37,003 nucleotides of DNA, from NCBI GenBank assembly GCA_018644665.1, contig JABGQA010000137.1:1-37003 (forward strand). The letters run 5' to 3'. A model generated the notes under the pieces. It searched no databases. It had not been told where the DNA came from and was given only the letters and a program-made list of their open reading frames with translations. The stretch is from Candidatus Poribacteria bacterium (lineage in GTDB: Bacteria > Poribacteria > WGA-4E > GCA-2687025). A program made the translations under genes and the position numbers. Positions 1 through 7,306 of this stretch are shown piece by piece (position 1 is the first letter of the stretch; every line of letters starts with the position of its first letter).

Positions 1-199
1 CGTCTAGCGTCGGCATGGCCGTTCCTTCCGCGTCGTTCTCTAGTATGGAGCGGACCACCGTCTGGTTTCCGAGCACTAAATGCGCGGCCGCAAGCGCTTA
101 GGACACATCGGTCGACTGAACTACAAAAACACCGACCGAAACCCACTGCCCGCACGTTCAACCGAACGAGTCCAACACGGTCGGGGCATCGAACCCTAC

Positions 200-766
200 A
201 TGAGCCGTCTGCCGCTCAGGAAATCGGACGAGTCGCTGATGATGCGCGTGCGCCGCTCAGGCGACGAGCGCGCGTTCGCATCACTCGTCCAGAGGTGGGA
301 GACACCCATCCGGCGGCTGTGCACGCGCATGACGGGGGACGCCCATCTCGCGGAGGAACTCGCGCAGGAGACGTTCACACGTGTGTTTCTCTCGCGCGAC
401 CGGTACGCGCCGCGCGCGCGATTCTCGACCTATATATGGCGGGTCGCGCTGAACCTGTGTCGAGACGAGCAGCGGCGGAAGACGCGCCGTGAGACGCACG
501 CCTGGGAAGATGAGATGCGACCCACCGCCCCGCCGACAGCGGACGAGACGATGGTGTCGCAGGAGGCGTCCGGGTTCGTGCGCGACGCTGTGATGGCGCT
601 TTCCGACCCGTACCGCGAGGTCGTGGTGCTACGCCACTACGAGGGCATGAAGTTCCGCGAGATCGGGGAGGTGTTGGGCGTCCCGGAGGGCACGGTGAAA
701 TCACGGATGGCCGAGGCCCTCACACAGCTTTCACGAAGTCTACAACCGTTGACGGAAGAGGCATGA
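200..766 (+). CDS. ECF-type RNA polymerase sigma factor
   Basis: Protein of 188 residues with the two-domain layout of extracytoplasmic-function sigma-70 factors. Region 2 lies at about residues 25-90 (segments AEELAQETFTRVF and FSTYIWRVALNLCRD). Region 4 is C-terminal, a helix-turn-helix with the segments YREVVVLRHYEGM and VPEGTVKSRM. It would direct core RNA polymerase to a small regulon. I start it at the ATG at 200 because sigma homology begins soon after; an in-frame ATG at 80 would add 40 residues that do not look like sigma sequence. The stop overlaps the start of the anti-sigma gene (ATGA), the usual coupling of such a pair. The regulon is unknown; the exported-protein gene directly downstream is an obvious candidate target. 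Confidence 0.93.
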   Translation: MSRLPLRKSDESLMMRVRRSGDERAFASLVQRWETPIRRLCTRMTGDAHLAEELAQETFTRVFLSRDRYAPRARFSTYIWRVALNLCRDEQRRKTRRETHAWEDEMRPTAPPTADETMVSQEASGFVRDAVMALSDPYREVVVLRHYEGMKFREIGEVLGVPEGTVKSRMAEALTQLSRSLQPLTEEA

Positions 767-1485
767 CCCATGGCGGAAGGCAGCCACGCATGACACATCC
801 ATCGCGTGAGGACTGGGTCGCCTACCTGTACGGCGAAGGCGACGAGCGCGATCAGGCGCGTCTCACGGCGCACCTGCGCGATTGCGCCGAGTGCCATGAG
901 CAGGTCGAGGCGTGGCGCAAGACTATGTACGCGATGAACGCGTGGGAATTGGCTCCCGCCGCCACGCGAACGCGCGCCATCGTGCCACGGTGGGTTCCGG
1001 TAGCGGCGGCCGCTGCGTTCGCGCTGTTCATAGGCATCGGCGCGGCGCGCGTGACCGCGCCCAAGCCGGTGGATGTCGACGCGCTCAGAGCGGAACTCGG
1101 CCAGACCCTGCGTCAGGAAATCGGCGCGGAGTGGCGAACGGCGCTGGCGCTGACGGGCGAGCGCATGTATTCCGACCTCTATACGCAGCTGCGCGACGAT
1201 GTGGACGCCTCCACCGCGCGCGCGGTGATGCTGACCAGGTCGGAGGCGGGACGCGCCATCGGGGAGTTCGCCCGCGCGTACGAAGAGGACCAGACGCGGA
1301 GTAGAACGGACCTCGCCGAGGTAATCCATTACGTGGACAGCCAGCGGATGCAGGACACCGCCGAGCTGCGGTCGACCTTGCGCGTGCTGGCATCGGCCAC
1401 GGGGCAGGAGCTTGAGCGGACACAGCGTCGGTTGAACGCGATCACACCAGTCGTGCAGATCGTGCCGGCCGGAACTCACGAATAG
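763..1485 (+). CDS. Membrane-anchored zinc-finger anti-sigma factor
   Basis: Protein of 240 residues. The N-terminus carries a zf-HC2/ZAS-type motif, H-x3-C-x2-C in HLRDCAECHE, expected to bind the cognate sigma factor in the cytoplasm. A single transmembrane helix follows at about residues 85-108 (VPVAAAAAFALFIGIG), then a mainly helical, charged C-terminal domain that would lie outside the membrane and could sense a signal. The ATG overlaps the sigma stop (ATGA) and has GGAAGAGG before it; a second ATG at 790 with GGAAGG upstream is also possible. The domain layout is typical of ECF anti-sigma factors. The signal cannot be deduced. Confidence 0.88.
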   Translation: MTHGGRQPRMTHPSREDWVAYLYGEGDERDQARLTAHLRDCAECHEQVEAWRKTMYAMNAWELAPAATRTRAIVPRWVPVAAAAAFALFIGIGAARVTAPKPVDVDALRAELGQTLRQEIGAEWRTALALTGERMYSDLYTQLRDDVDASTARAVMLTRSEAGRAIGEFARAYEEDQTRSRTDLAEVIHYVDSQRMQDTAELRSTLRVLASATGQELERTQRRLNAITPVVQIVPAGTHE

Positions 1486-1509
1486 CGACGAGACACAGGA
1501 GGCACGGGA

Positions 1510-3288
1510 ATGAGACTGTCCATTTGGTTAGCCGTTTGCTTTGGCGGGATAGTGTGGGCCGCCGGCGCCATGGCGGCCGAGAGCGGCCTAGAGGTTGCAC
1601 CTAGCGACTGGAACATCGCACGACCGGAGTCTGCGGCCGAAGCCGTCGCGGACGAGCTTGCCGTGGCGGTCGATGTCGTCGTCCAGGAAGCCGACATTAT
1701 GGCGCAGCAGATCGCCGATACCATCAACGTGCAGGCGCCGGAAGTGGTCGCGCAGCTTGACCTGCTGATCGACGCGGTGGATCCGGTCGCCGTATCGGTG
1801 AACGAGAACATCGCGTGGACGATCCCTGGATCCCCCGTGGGCGATGGCGCTACCGTGGTGCGGACATCCGAAGCCGCCCTGGCCGAGTTGCCAGACACCC
1901 TGACCGATATGCAGGTGCTGGCGCGCATCGTGACGAAGTCCGCAGATCCAGAGAACGAGTGGGGCGTGGAGGGCTCCGCCCAGAGGCTTTACCTCGAGGG
2001 CCACGGTCTGGTTCTGCTGCTGCGCGTGCCGTTTCCGCTAGCGCCCCGCGCCGACGTCGGCATCGCCGCGGAGCGCGAAACCGACCGGCTATGGCGTGAG
2101 ACCGCGAATGAACTCTGGGGCGCGACGCCAGAGCCGGCGGCACGAGTCGCTTACGACGCAGCGAAGGTCGACCGGCTTCGCGATCGGCTCGTGGAGGCGC
2201 TCCCGTATGCACGGAACGTGCGCGGCCTGCCTGCCGATGGCGAACTGACGGTCATCGTGGCAGGAGACGCATTCGGGCGCGGCAACGCAGCTGGTCTTGG
2301 GTGGTACACGCCCATGGTCTCGCAGTTTGGCGGCGCCATCGCGGGGTACAGCAGCGTGCGCTCGAGTTCTGGTGACGACTCGAGGTTGGTCGTGAGCGTG
2401 CCCCTGTCAGCCGTCCGCGAGCTTCGCCACGCAGCTATCGACGAGGCCACGTTCGCGAACAGGATCACCACACGCACGGTACCGGAAACCGACGGGGAAC
2501 TCCGACGGGATCTGGACGTGCTGTCTCACGTGGCCCGCAAGGTGTTCCGCGGCCATGTTGGCGGAGACGGTGACGACTACCGTCGGGGGCCGTTCCTCTC
2601 CGCTGGCGGAAACACATCGAAAGCGCGCTACATCAATGGGTACGGCGTCATCGTGGAGATGCAGGTCGGATTCCCGCTCGTTGCGCCCGACCCCGGAGCC
2701 GTCCAAGACGACGCTGCGGCTGAGCCGTCTTCGCTGTGGGAGGACACGCAACGCGAAATCCTGGGCGCGGCCCCCAGGGTGGCGTCGAGCGGAGGGGTAT
2801 ATACCGCGTATTCGCTGGAAGGTCAGGCCTACGATGATGGCAAGGTCACGGCTACGAAGGAGGCGGCCGTCGACCTCCTCTTGGAGACCACGAACTTCGG
2901 CGCGCTCGGAGACGACGAGTCTGTCGTTGTCATCGTCCGTGGCCCGGCCCCGCAGCGTGGCGCCACGGATCCAGACGCACACTCCCTGGCCCTGGACAAC
3001 CGCATCGGTCGGCTCCTTATCTCGACCGGCGGCTTCGGCCATGGCGCAGCCGCGGTCCTCACGGCGCACGCGACCAAGCAGGACATCGACCGGCAGGTAG
3101 CCGGCCTGATCGCGCGCGACGAGTTCCGGCGACGCGTCACGTTTGCCTCGACGGTGGAGGCGGGCGCCGGGCGCCGGAGTGGACACGGCCGGAACGTCAC
3201 CACCGGGATGTCGCTCATTCAGGACCCCATGCTCCCGACGCCCCCGAGCGCTGTGTCCCCGCCATCGCCGCCTCGGCAATCGCGGTAG
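1510..3288 (+). CDS. Exported protein of unknown function with an internal domain duplication
   Basis: Protein of 592 residues with a clear signal peptide (MRLSIWLAVCFGGIVWAAG, cleavage near AMA-AE). The start is fixed by AGGAGG seven bases before the ATG. Two halves are diverged copies of one module. LEGHGLVLLLRVPFPLAP pairs with INGYGVIVEMQVGFPLVAP. Each copy continues with a LW-x-ET/DT-x4-E-x2-GA segment, an AYDxxKV helix, a strand pattern ELTVIVAG / SVVVIVRG, and a closing segment ending in FANRITT / FRRRVTF. The C-terminal 40 residues are low-complexity, proline- and serine-rich. I recognise no family. The gene lies 24 bp after the anti-sigma gene on the same strand, so it is probably the third gene of the sigma operon and may be a sensor or target of it. 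Confidence 0.8.
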   Translation: MRLSIWLAVCFGGIVWAAGAMAAESGLEVAPSDWNIARPESAAEAVADELAVAVDVVVQEADIMAQQIADTINVQAPEVVAQLDLLIDAVDPVAVSVNENIAWTIPGSPVGDGATVVRTSEAALAELPDTLTDMQVLARIVTKSADPENEWGVEGSAQRLYLEGHGLVLLLRVPFPLAPRADVGIAAERETDRLWRETANELWGATPEPAARVAYDAAKVDRLRDRLVEALPYARNVRGLPADGELTVIVAGDAFGRGNAAGLGWYTPMVSQFGGAIAGYSSVRSSSGDDSRLVVSVPLSAVRELRHAAIDEATFANRITTRTVPETDGELRRDLDVLSHVARKVFRGHVGGDGDDYRRGPFLSAGGNTSKARYINGYGVIVEMQVGFPLVAPDPGAVQDDAAAEPSSLWEDTQREILGAAPRVASSGGVYTAYSLEGQAYDDGKVTATKEAAVDLLLETTNFGALGDDESVVVIVRGPAPQRGATDPDAHSLALDNRIGRLLISTGGFGHGAAAVLTAHATKQDIDRQVAGLIARDEFRRRVTFASTVEAGAGRRSGHGRNVTTGMSLIQDPMLPTPPSAVSPPSPPRQSR

Positions 3289-3300
3289 GCCTGCACGCAG

Positions 3301-3328
3301 TGTCGGGCGGCCCGAAGGCCGCCCGACA
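3301..3328. terminator. Perfect GC hairpin between convergent genes
   Basis: A perfect 12-bp stem (3301-3312 with 3317-3328) closed by the tetraloop CGAA, 12 bp after the stop of the plus-strand exported-protein gene and about 110 bp beyond the stop of the convergent DUF3160 gene. There is no clear T-tract on either side, so it is a terminator-like structure that could serve both genes. Confidence 0.65.
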
Positions 3329-3435
3329 TTGCGTACGGCCCTACGCTTGTCGGCCGATGCCCTTCCCAGGTATCTCATCGGCCTGCGGTCCTCGCCGGGC
3401 ATGTAGGCGGCGCAGAATCGCGCACATCGGCGTGG

Positions 3436-5679
3436 TCATTCCTTTGGGCGACGCAACCCCCAACCGCGATGTCCGTCCTGCAGGCCGGCGAGGTACGACG
3501 AAGTGAAGGCTGGTCGCGCGGCGGCTGGCGTCACATACAGATCCTTCCACTCGTCGTCCGTCAGCCGTTTGAACTTCTCCGACGAATGCTCGTAGTAGCT
3601 CATGACCGGGCCGACGTAGGCGCACGACTCCCCATCCCCCCAGTCGCAAACTACAAACGCGGTGTCGATGGACCCCGCGCCGACATGGATCACCCGTCCT
3701 ACGACGTTCCCTTCGTCATCCGTCGGCTGCGTAAACACGTCCGCGACGACGCGGTCGTCCTTCCTTAGTCCACCTTCGCCGGTGTAGAAGAGCTTTGAAT
3801 ACCAGCCCGTGTAGGCGATGGTGCATCCAGACGACACGGTGAACAGCATCTTCTTGAGGAAGTCCTTCTCCGCGTCCGAGCGGGGCTCCCCGCGCGACTG
3901 CTTGCGGATGACCTCGGCGAGCGTCGCGGATGTGTCCTCGAGGTGCTGGAAGTAGCCCAGGAGACGGGGCCGCAAGCGCGACCCCTCGGGCGCAAGGCCG
4001 TCTATCCCGCGTGTCATCGCGCGGGCGAGTTCTATCAGCGCGGCGTACATGCGTGGGACAGGCTCGACGTAGCTGGTTGGGTACTCGCACGCGATCGACC
4101 CGGCGGAGTACGCCTGTTGCGTGTACAACAGGCTGTCGTGCTTCAACTGCGACCACGACGCGAGCTGTGTATTCATGGTCTTGCCGGCCCACTCATCCGT
4201 GCGCATGAAGGAAGGCCGTGCCGACCGCTCGCGCGTAGGGTTCAGGCCGCGGATCGCTCCCAACCACCCACCGTAGAACGACGAGGACCAGGCGTCGTCG
4301 TCGTATGCGTCCACGATGGCGCGGGCGGCCGTCAGGTTGGGGGCGTAGCGGTACTTGGCGAGTTCATCATCGAGCGTGGCGAGAGCGTCATCGTTACCTA
4401 GGACGAACAGCACGTCCGCCATCGCCGGCCGCATGCGCTGTACCTTCCTCCCTGCGTGCGCGATGCGGTCGAACACGACCGAACCCAGGACGTTAGCGTC
4501 CAACACCTCACGCTGGCCCAGCATCTTGAAGGTGGTGGGTCCCCTCGTCTCGGCTTCGTTCTCGTCCGCTGCTGTCGTGATCTGCGTGAGGATGCGGTAT
4601 TGGCCCTCGGTGGCGTCCCACGTTGCCTTAGAGAACGCGGCCCATACATCGTCGTCGAGAAGCTCGCGCGGATCGGCCACGCCGGCCTCACGACGTACCG
4701 CCCTGAGCATCGCAAACGGATCGGTTCGCCTGGCGCCGACCATGAGATCGAGCACGCCCTCTACGCGGTCGATCGCATCTCGCGTGCCCGGCTCCATGGC
4801 GAGGTCGCTCAGAAGGCATGCGGAGATCGCCTGACGGCGCACGTCTTCGTCGGGCGGCGCATCGTCGCCGTCTCCACCGTCAAGGTAGAATCCCTCGCGG
4901 CCAAGCCACATCATCGCCTGGAAGTAACGGCCGAGAACGTCGCTACGCGTGTAGTGACCGCGCACGGTGAACTGGCTGAAGTCGACGGTGCGCGGCTCTG
5001 CGCAGAACAACGGCGCCTCTATCGCGCCTTGCGCCTCGACGGCGGCGCGAACGCTAGCCAACGTCGTGTGTGTGCCGTCGAAGTGCGGCGTGGGTTCCTC
5101 CCCAAGTAGGGCGCGCGTAACCGCGATGTACAGATCCAGGTCTCCCAACATCGGCGCCATACGCGGCTCGTCGGCGTATCGGTCCACCGCGGCGGCAAAC
5201 CCCGCGCGCATCGCCGCCATGCCGTCCTGCAACGCCGGCACGAGCAGGCCGTATTCGGCCTCCATGAGGATCGCGTCGTACGACATGTGCAGGGCGTGCA
5301 GTATGGAGTCCGACGTGACGAAAACGGGCAGGTCGTGGACGTAGATGCCCATATACGCGCTGCCGAACGAGAAGTACGACACGCGCTCCGTGACAGCGAA
5401 GCCGACGCGCTCGATGATGTCCTGTTCGACCGGCGTCACGCCGAACTTCTCGGCGATGGCGGCGCCGTGATGCGCCCGCGAGAGCGGTATCGCCGTCCGC
5501 GACTCCTGGACGCGCGACGACCTGTACGGCGCTAGAAGGTCTTGGGCAGGGACTTCGCGGCGGGCGCGGACCATCGACATGTAGTCGTCCCAGGACGCCG
5601 CGCCCGATCCATATGCCTGGCAGGTACCGATGATGATGCCGAGCGCAGCGACGAGCCGCAGCGCGGTGCTTCTGGACAT
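3436..5679 (-). CDS. Exported DUF3160 family protein
   Basis: Protein of 747 residues. I start at the ATG at 5679, which has AGGAGG just upstream and opens a good signal peptide (MSRSTALRLVAALGIIIG, cleavage near YGSGA); an in-frame start 16 codons earlier has no such support. The body matches what I know of DUF3160: the segment PVFVTSDSILHALHMSYD, repeated tryptophan-rich motifs (YFQAMMWLGREGFYL), and SWSQLKHDSLLYTQQAYS near the middle. Function in the family is unknown; members are typically exported in environmental bacteria. It ends opposite the sigma-operon protein with a shared hairpin between them. A sigma-54-like promoter at 5751-5766 suggests it is transcribed separately from the porin gene upstream. 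Confidence 0.85.
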   Translation of the reverse strand: MSRSTALRLVAALGIIIGTCQAYGSGAASWDDYMSMVRARREVPAQDLLAPYRSSRVQESRTAIPLSRAHHGAAIAEKFGVTPVEQDIIERVGFAVTERVSYFSFGSAYMGIYVHDLPVFVTSDSILHALHMSYDAILMEAEYGLLVPALQDGMAAMRAGFAAAVDRYADEPRMAPMLGDLDLYIAVTRALLGEEPTPHFDGTHTTLASVRAAVEAQGAIEAPLFCAEPRTVDFSQFTVRGHYTRSDVLGRYFQAMMWLGREGFYLDGGDGDDAPPDEDVRRQAISACLLSDLAMEPGTRDAIDRVEGVLDLMVGARRTDPFAMLRAVRREAGVADPRELLDDDVWAAFSKATWDATEGQYRILTQITTAADENEAETRGPTTFKMLGQREVLDANVLGSVVFDRIAHAGRKVQRMRPAMADVLFVLGNDDALATLDDELAKYRYAPNLTAARAIVDAYDDDAWSSSFYGGWLGAIRGLNPTRERSARPSFMRTDEWAGKTMNTQLASWSQLKHDSLLYTQQAYSAGSIACEYPTSYVEPVPRMYAALIELARAMTRGIDGLAPEGSRLRPRLLGYFQHLEDTSATLAEVIRKQSRGEPRSDAEKDFLKKMLFTVSSGCTIAYTGWYSKLFYTGEGGLRKDDRVVADVFTQPTDDEGNVVGRVIHVGAGSIDTAFVVCDWGDGESCAYVGPVMSYYEHSSEKFKRLTDDEWKDLYVTPAAARPAFTSSYLAGLQDGHRGWGLRRPKE

Positions 5680-5750
5680 GAGGCGCCTCCTTACGTGGTC
5701 GCGGTCGAACCGCGGCGTAAGACACACATGCAGTAGTCTATAATGCCCAA

Positions 5751-5766
5751 AGCAAAGAACGTGCCG
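5751..5766 (-). promoter_or_regulatory. Possible sigma-54 promoter for the DUF3160 gene
   Basis: Read on the minus strand, the site is CGGCACG, four bases, then TTGCT: GG and GC doublets with exactly ten bases between, and one mismatch to the TGGCACG-N4-TTGC consensus. Transcription would start near 5740, about 60 bases before the DUF3160 start codon. A one-mismatch match is expected about once by chance in a window of this size, so support rests on its intergenic position and correct orientation. Confidence 0.35.
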
Positions 5767-5793
5767 GACGTGCGGCGTACGTAGTATAGGGTT

Positions 5794-5820
5794 GGACCCC
5801 GCTCGGGCGGGCGACGTTCA
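5794..5820 (+). repeat. Degenerate copy of the dispersed hairpin repeat
   Basis: Begins with GGACCCC and ends with GACGTTCA, the same flanks as the copies at 7153 and 27642. The long central hairpin is replaced by a short one (5798-5802 with 5807-5811, loop TCGG). It is probably a shortened relic, though a chance match of the two short flanks is possible. Confidence 0.4.
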
Positions 5821-5893
5821 TTCGGATATTGGATGGCAGCTTGTGGGGAGGACGTACCGGTCGGCCCGGGCGGGCGTGCCGGAGCGGGGAGGA

Positions 5894-5918
5894 CGCGCCC
5901 CGCAGGGAGCGGGGCGCG
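5894..5918 (-). terminator. Hairpin downstream of the porin gene
   Basis: A perfect 10-bp GC stem (5894-5903 with 5909-5918) and a five-base loop, 16 bases past the porin stop on the minus strand. No T-tract follows, so termination is inferred from stem strength and position. Confidence 0.6.
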
Positions 5919-5934
5919 GCGCGTTGCATCGAGG

Positions 5935-7080
5935 CTAGAACGACACCTGGAACTGCACCGTCCCGCGATTGTACGACTCGCCGCCCTGCGGCGTGACGGT
6001 CGTCAGGTCCACGGTGGCCTTGTAGGAGTGCGACAGGCCGTTGGGGTAGCAGTGCACGCCCACGGACATCTCCTCCTCGGAGCCCTTGGGCGCGGTCGCG
6101 ACGGCGTCGTCGAGGTCGAACTTCTCGTAGCGGACGTATGGGTGCAGGAACCCGACGGGCGTGTCGAGATCCTTCAGAACGACGCCGGCGTTCGCGTACA
6201 TGTACGTGCCGGTCCACGCCACGTCGCTCTGGTCGACGACCGCGCCGCCCGCCTCAGCGATGACCTGGAGCGAATCGCCCAGCGGATGCGAGCAGTAGAG
6301 GTCTCCGCCAATGGCGGTGTGATCGTGCTTGCCGTCGAACTCCGGGATGGTCTCGAACCCAGCGCCGACGGAGACGATGCCGTCGCCGTCGAGGTGCGCG
6401 CCCTTGGTGAACCAGCCCGGTTCCTTCGAGATCAGATTCAGCACGACGCGTCCGGCCAGGCGTTGCGTGGCCGCGGCCGTGCCGTCGGCCGGCTTCGCGG
6501 GAGCGTCCACGCTGTCCATCAGAGCCAGGCGGTACTGGACCGTGCCGCCCTCAATGTTGCCCCACACCGTAACACCGTCGTCACGGGCGGCGCGGCGATT
6601 CGGGCTGATGCCGCCCAGTTGGATGTCGGACAGGTCGAGAGGCTGGATGGCGAATGCCGCCTGGGAACCGAATCCGCGGAAGAACGGCACGTACATCCGG
6701 CCGAGCTGGATCTTCAGCTCCGGCTTCAGCGCGAGCGTTACCCACGCGTCGCGAATCGCGAGGCCGGTACCGGCGCCCACCTTGGCGGCATCCACGCCCG
6801 CCTGACCCATCTTGTCGCCAGCTAGGATGGCGAAGTACTGGAACTTCGGGCTGACCTTGCCGCCGAAGTAGAAGTACGCGCGCCGGATGTTGGCGTCGAT
6901 GCGCGCCTCGTCGCGATCACCGCCGACCACGTCCTCGTCGAGGAACTGGAGCTGCGTCTGAAGGTGCAGACCGACCTTGAACTCCTTGTTGTCGTCGATC
7001 TTGATGACCGCCGCCGTCGCCGCTCCCGCCACCAGGGACAGGGCGACCGCGATGGCCGCCGTCCTCATTGCCAATCTCAT
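5935..7080 (-). CDS. Outer-membrane porin (phosphate-selective porin O/P-like)
   Basis: Protein of 381 residues with a signal peptide (residues 1-23, cleavage near AATA-AV). The start ATG has GAGGA eight bases upstream. The mature part alternates amphipathic strands and ends in a terminal phenylalanine (QFQVSF), the signature recognised by the BAM machinery. Segments such as RRAYFYFGGKVSPKFQYF and LKIQLGRMYVPFFRG fit the OprO/OprP group of porins. It would form an outer-membrane channel for small anions or other solutes. It follows the nitrate-reductase gene on the same strand but is separated by a hairpin and 226 bp, so it probably has its own promoter. A role in letting nitrate or another oxyanion into the periplasm is an inference from position only. 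Confidence 0.82.
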   Translation of the reverse strand: MRLAMRTAAIAVALSLVAGAATAAVIKIDDNKEFKVGLHLQTQLQFLDEDVVGGDRDEARIDANIRRAYFYFGGKVSPKFQYFAILAGDKMGQAGVDAAKVGAGTGLAIRDAWVTLALKPELKIQLGRMYVPFFRGFGSQAAFAIQPLDLSDIQLGGISPNRRAARDDGVTVWGNIEGGTVQYRLALMDSVDAPAKPADGTAAATQRLAGRVVLNLISKEPGWFTKGAHLDGDGIVSVGAGFETIPEFDGKHDHTAIGGDLYCSHPLGDSLQVIAEAGGAVVDQSDVAWTGTYMYANAGVVLKDLDTPVGFLHPYVRYEKFDLDDAVATAPKGSEEEMSVGVHCYPNGLSHSYKATVDLTTVTPQGGESYNRGTVQFQVSF

Positions 7081-7152
7081 GTCGTGCGTCCTCGCAGAAT
7101 GTGCTTCCGAGGCGTGCTCTCGGGACGGCCGTGGGTTTCGTCAGGGCCTGTC

Positions 7153-7194
7153 GGACCCCATCTCAATCTTCCCCAGTAAGGGAAGACGTTCACG
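7153..7194 (+). repeat. Dispersed hairpin repeat, copy 1
   Basis: Starts GGACCCCATCT and ends GACGTTCACG. The stem TCTTCCC (7167-7173) pairs with GGGAAGA (7180-7186). It lies between the nitrate-reductase stop and the porin start. Compared with copies 2 and 3 the outer C-G pair is replaced by T-A, a compensatory change. Confidence 0.75.
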
Positions 7195-7244
7195 CACCCA
7201 TGCCGAGCGTTCCCTCGGTACGTGCTCCGTTGCCGTGCGCGGAA

Positions 7245-7275
7245 TGGGACGCCGAGCGTGGCGCCCGGCGTCCCA
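7245..7275 (-). terminator. Hairpin downstream of the NapA-like gene
   Basis: A 10-bp stem (7245-7254 with 7266-7275) with an 11-base loop, about 30 bases past the NapA-like stop on the minus strand. It is the likely end of the long respiratory transcript; there is no strong T-tract. Confidence 0.6.
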
Positions 7276-7306
7276 GATCTTACGGGTCACATGCCCGCGT
7301 GTAGGC

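Noticed and set aside
281..1479. Long antisense frames opposite the sigma, anti-sigma and many later genes, for example 637-1479 and 2407-3402 on the minus strand.
   Set aside because: They are arginine/proline-rich shadows typical of GC-rich DNA, with no signal peptide, motif or ribosome site; the sense frames have clear domains.
3225..3245. Another GGACCCCAT word inside the exported-protein gene, as a possible repeat copy.
   Set aside because: No hairpin follows it; only the leader word matches, as expected by chance.
5738..5743. TATAAT on the plus strand as a promoter.
   Set aside because: It points into the antisense of the DUF3160 gene with no plus-strand gene downstream and no matching -35 element.
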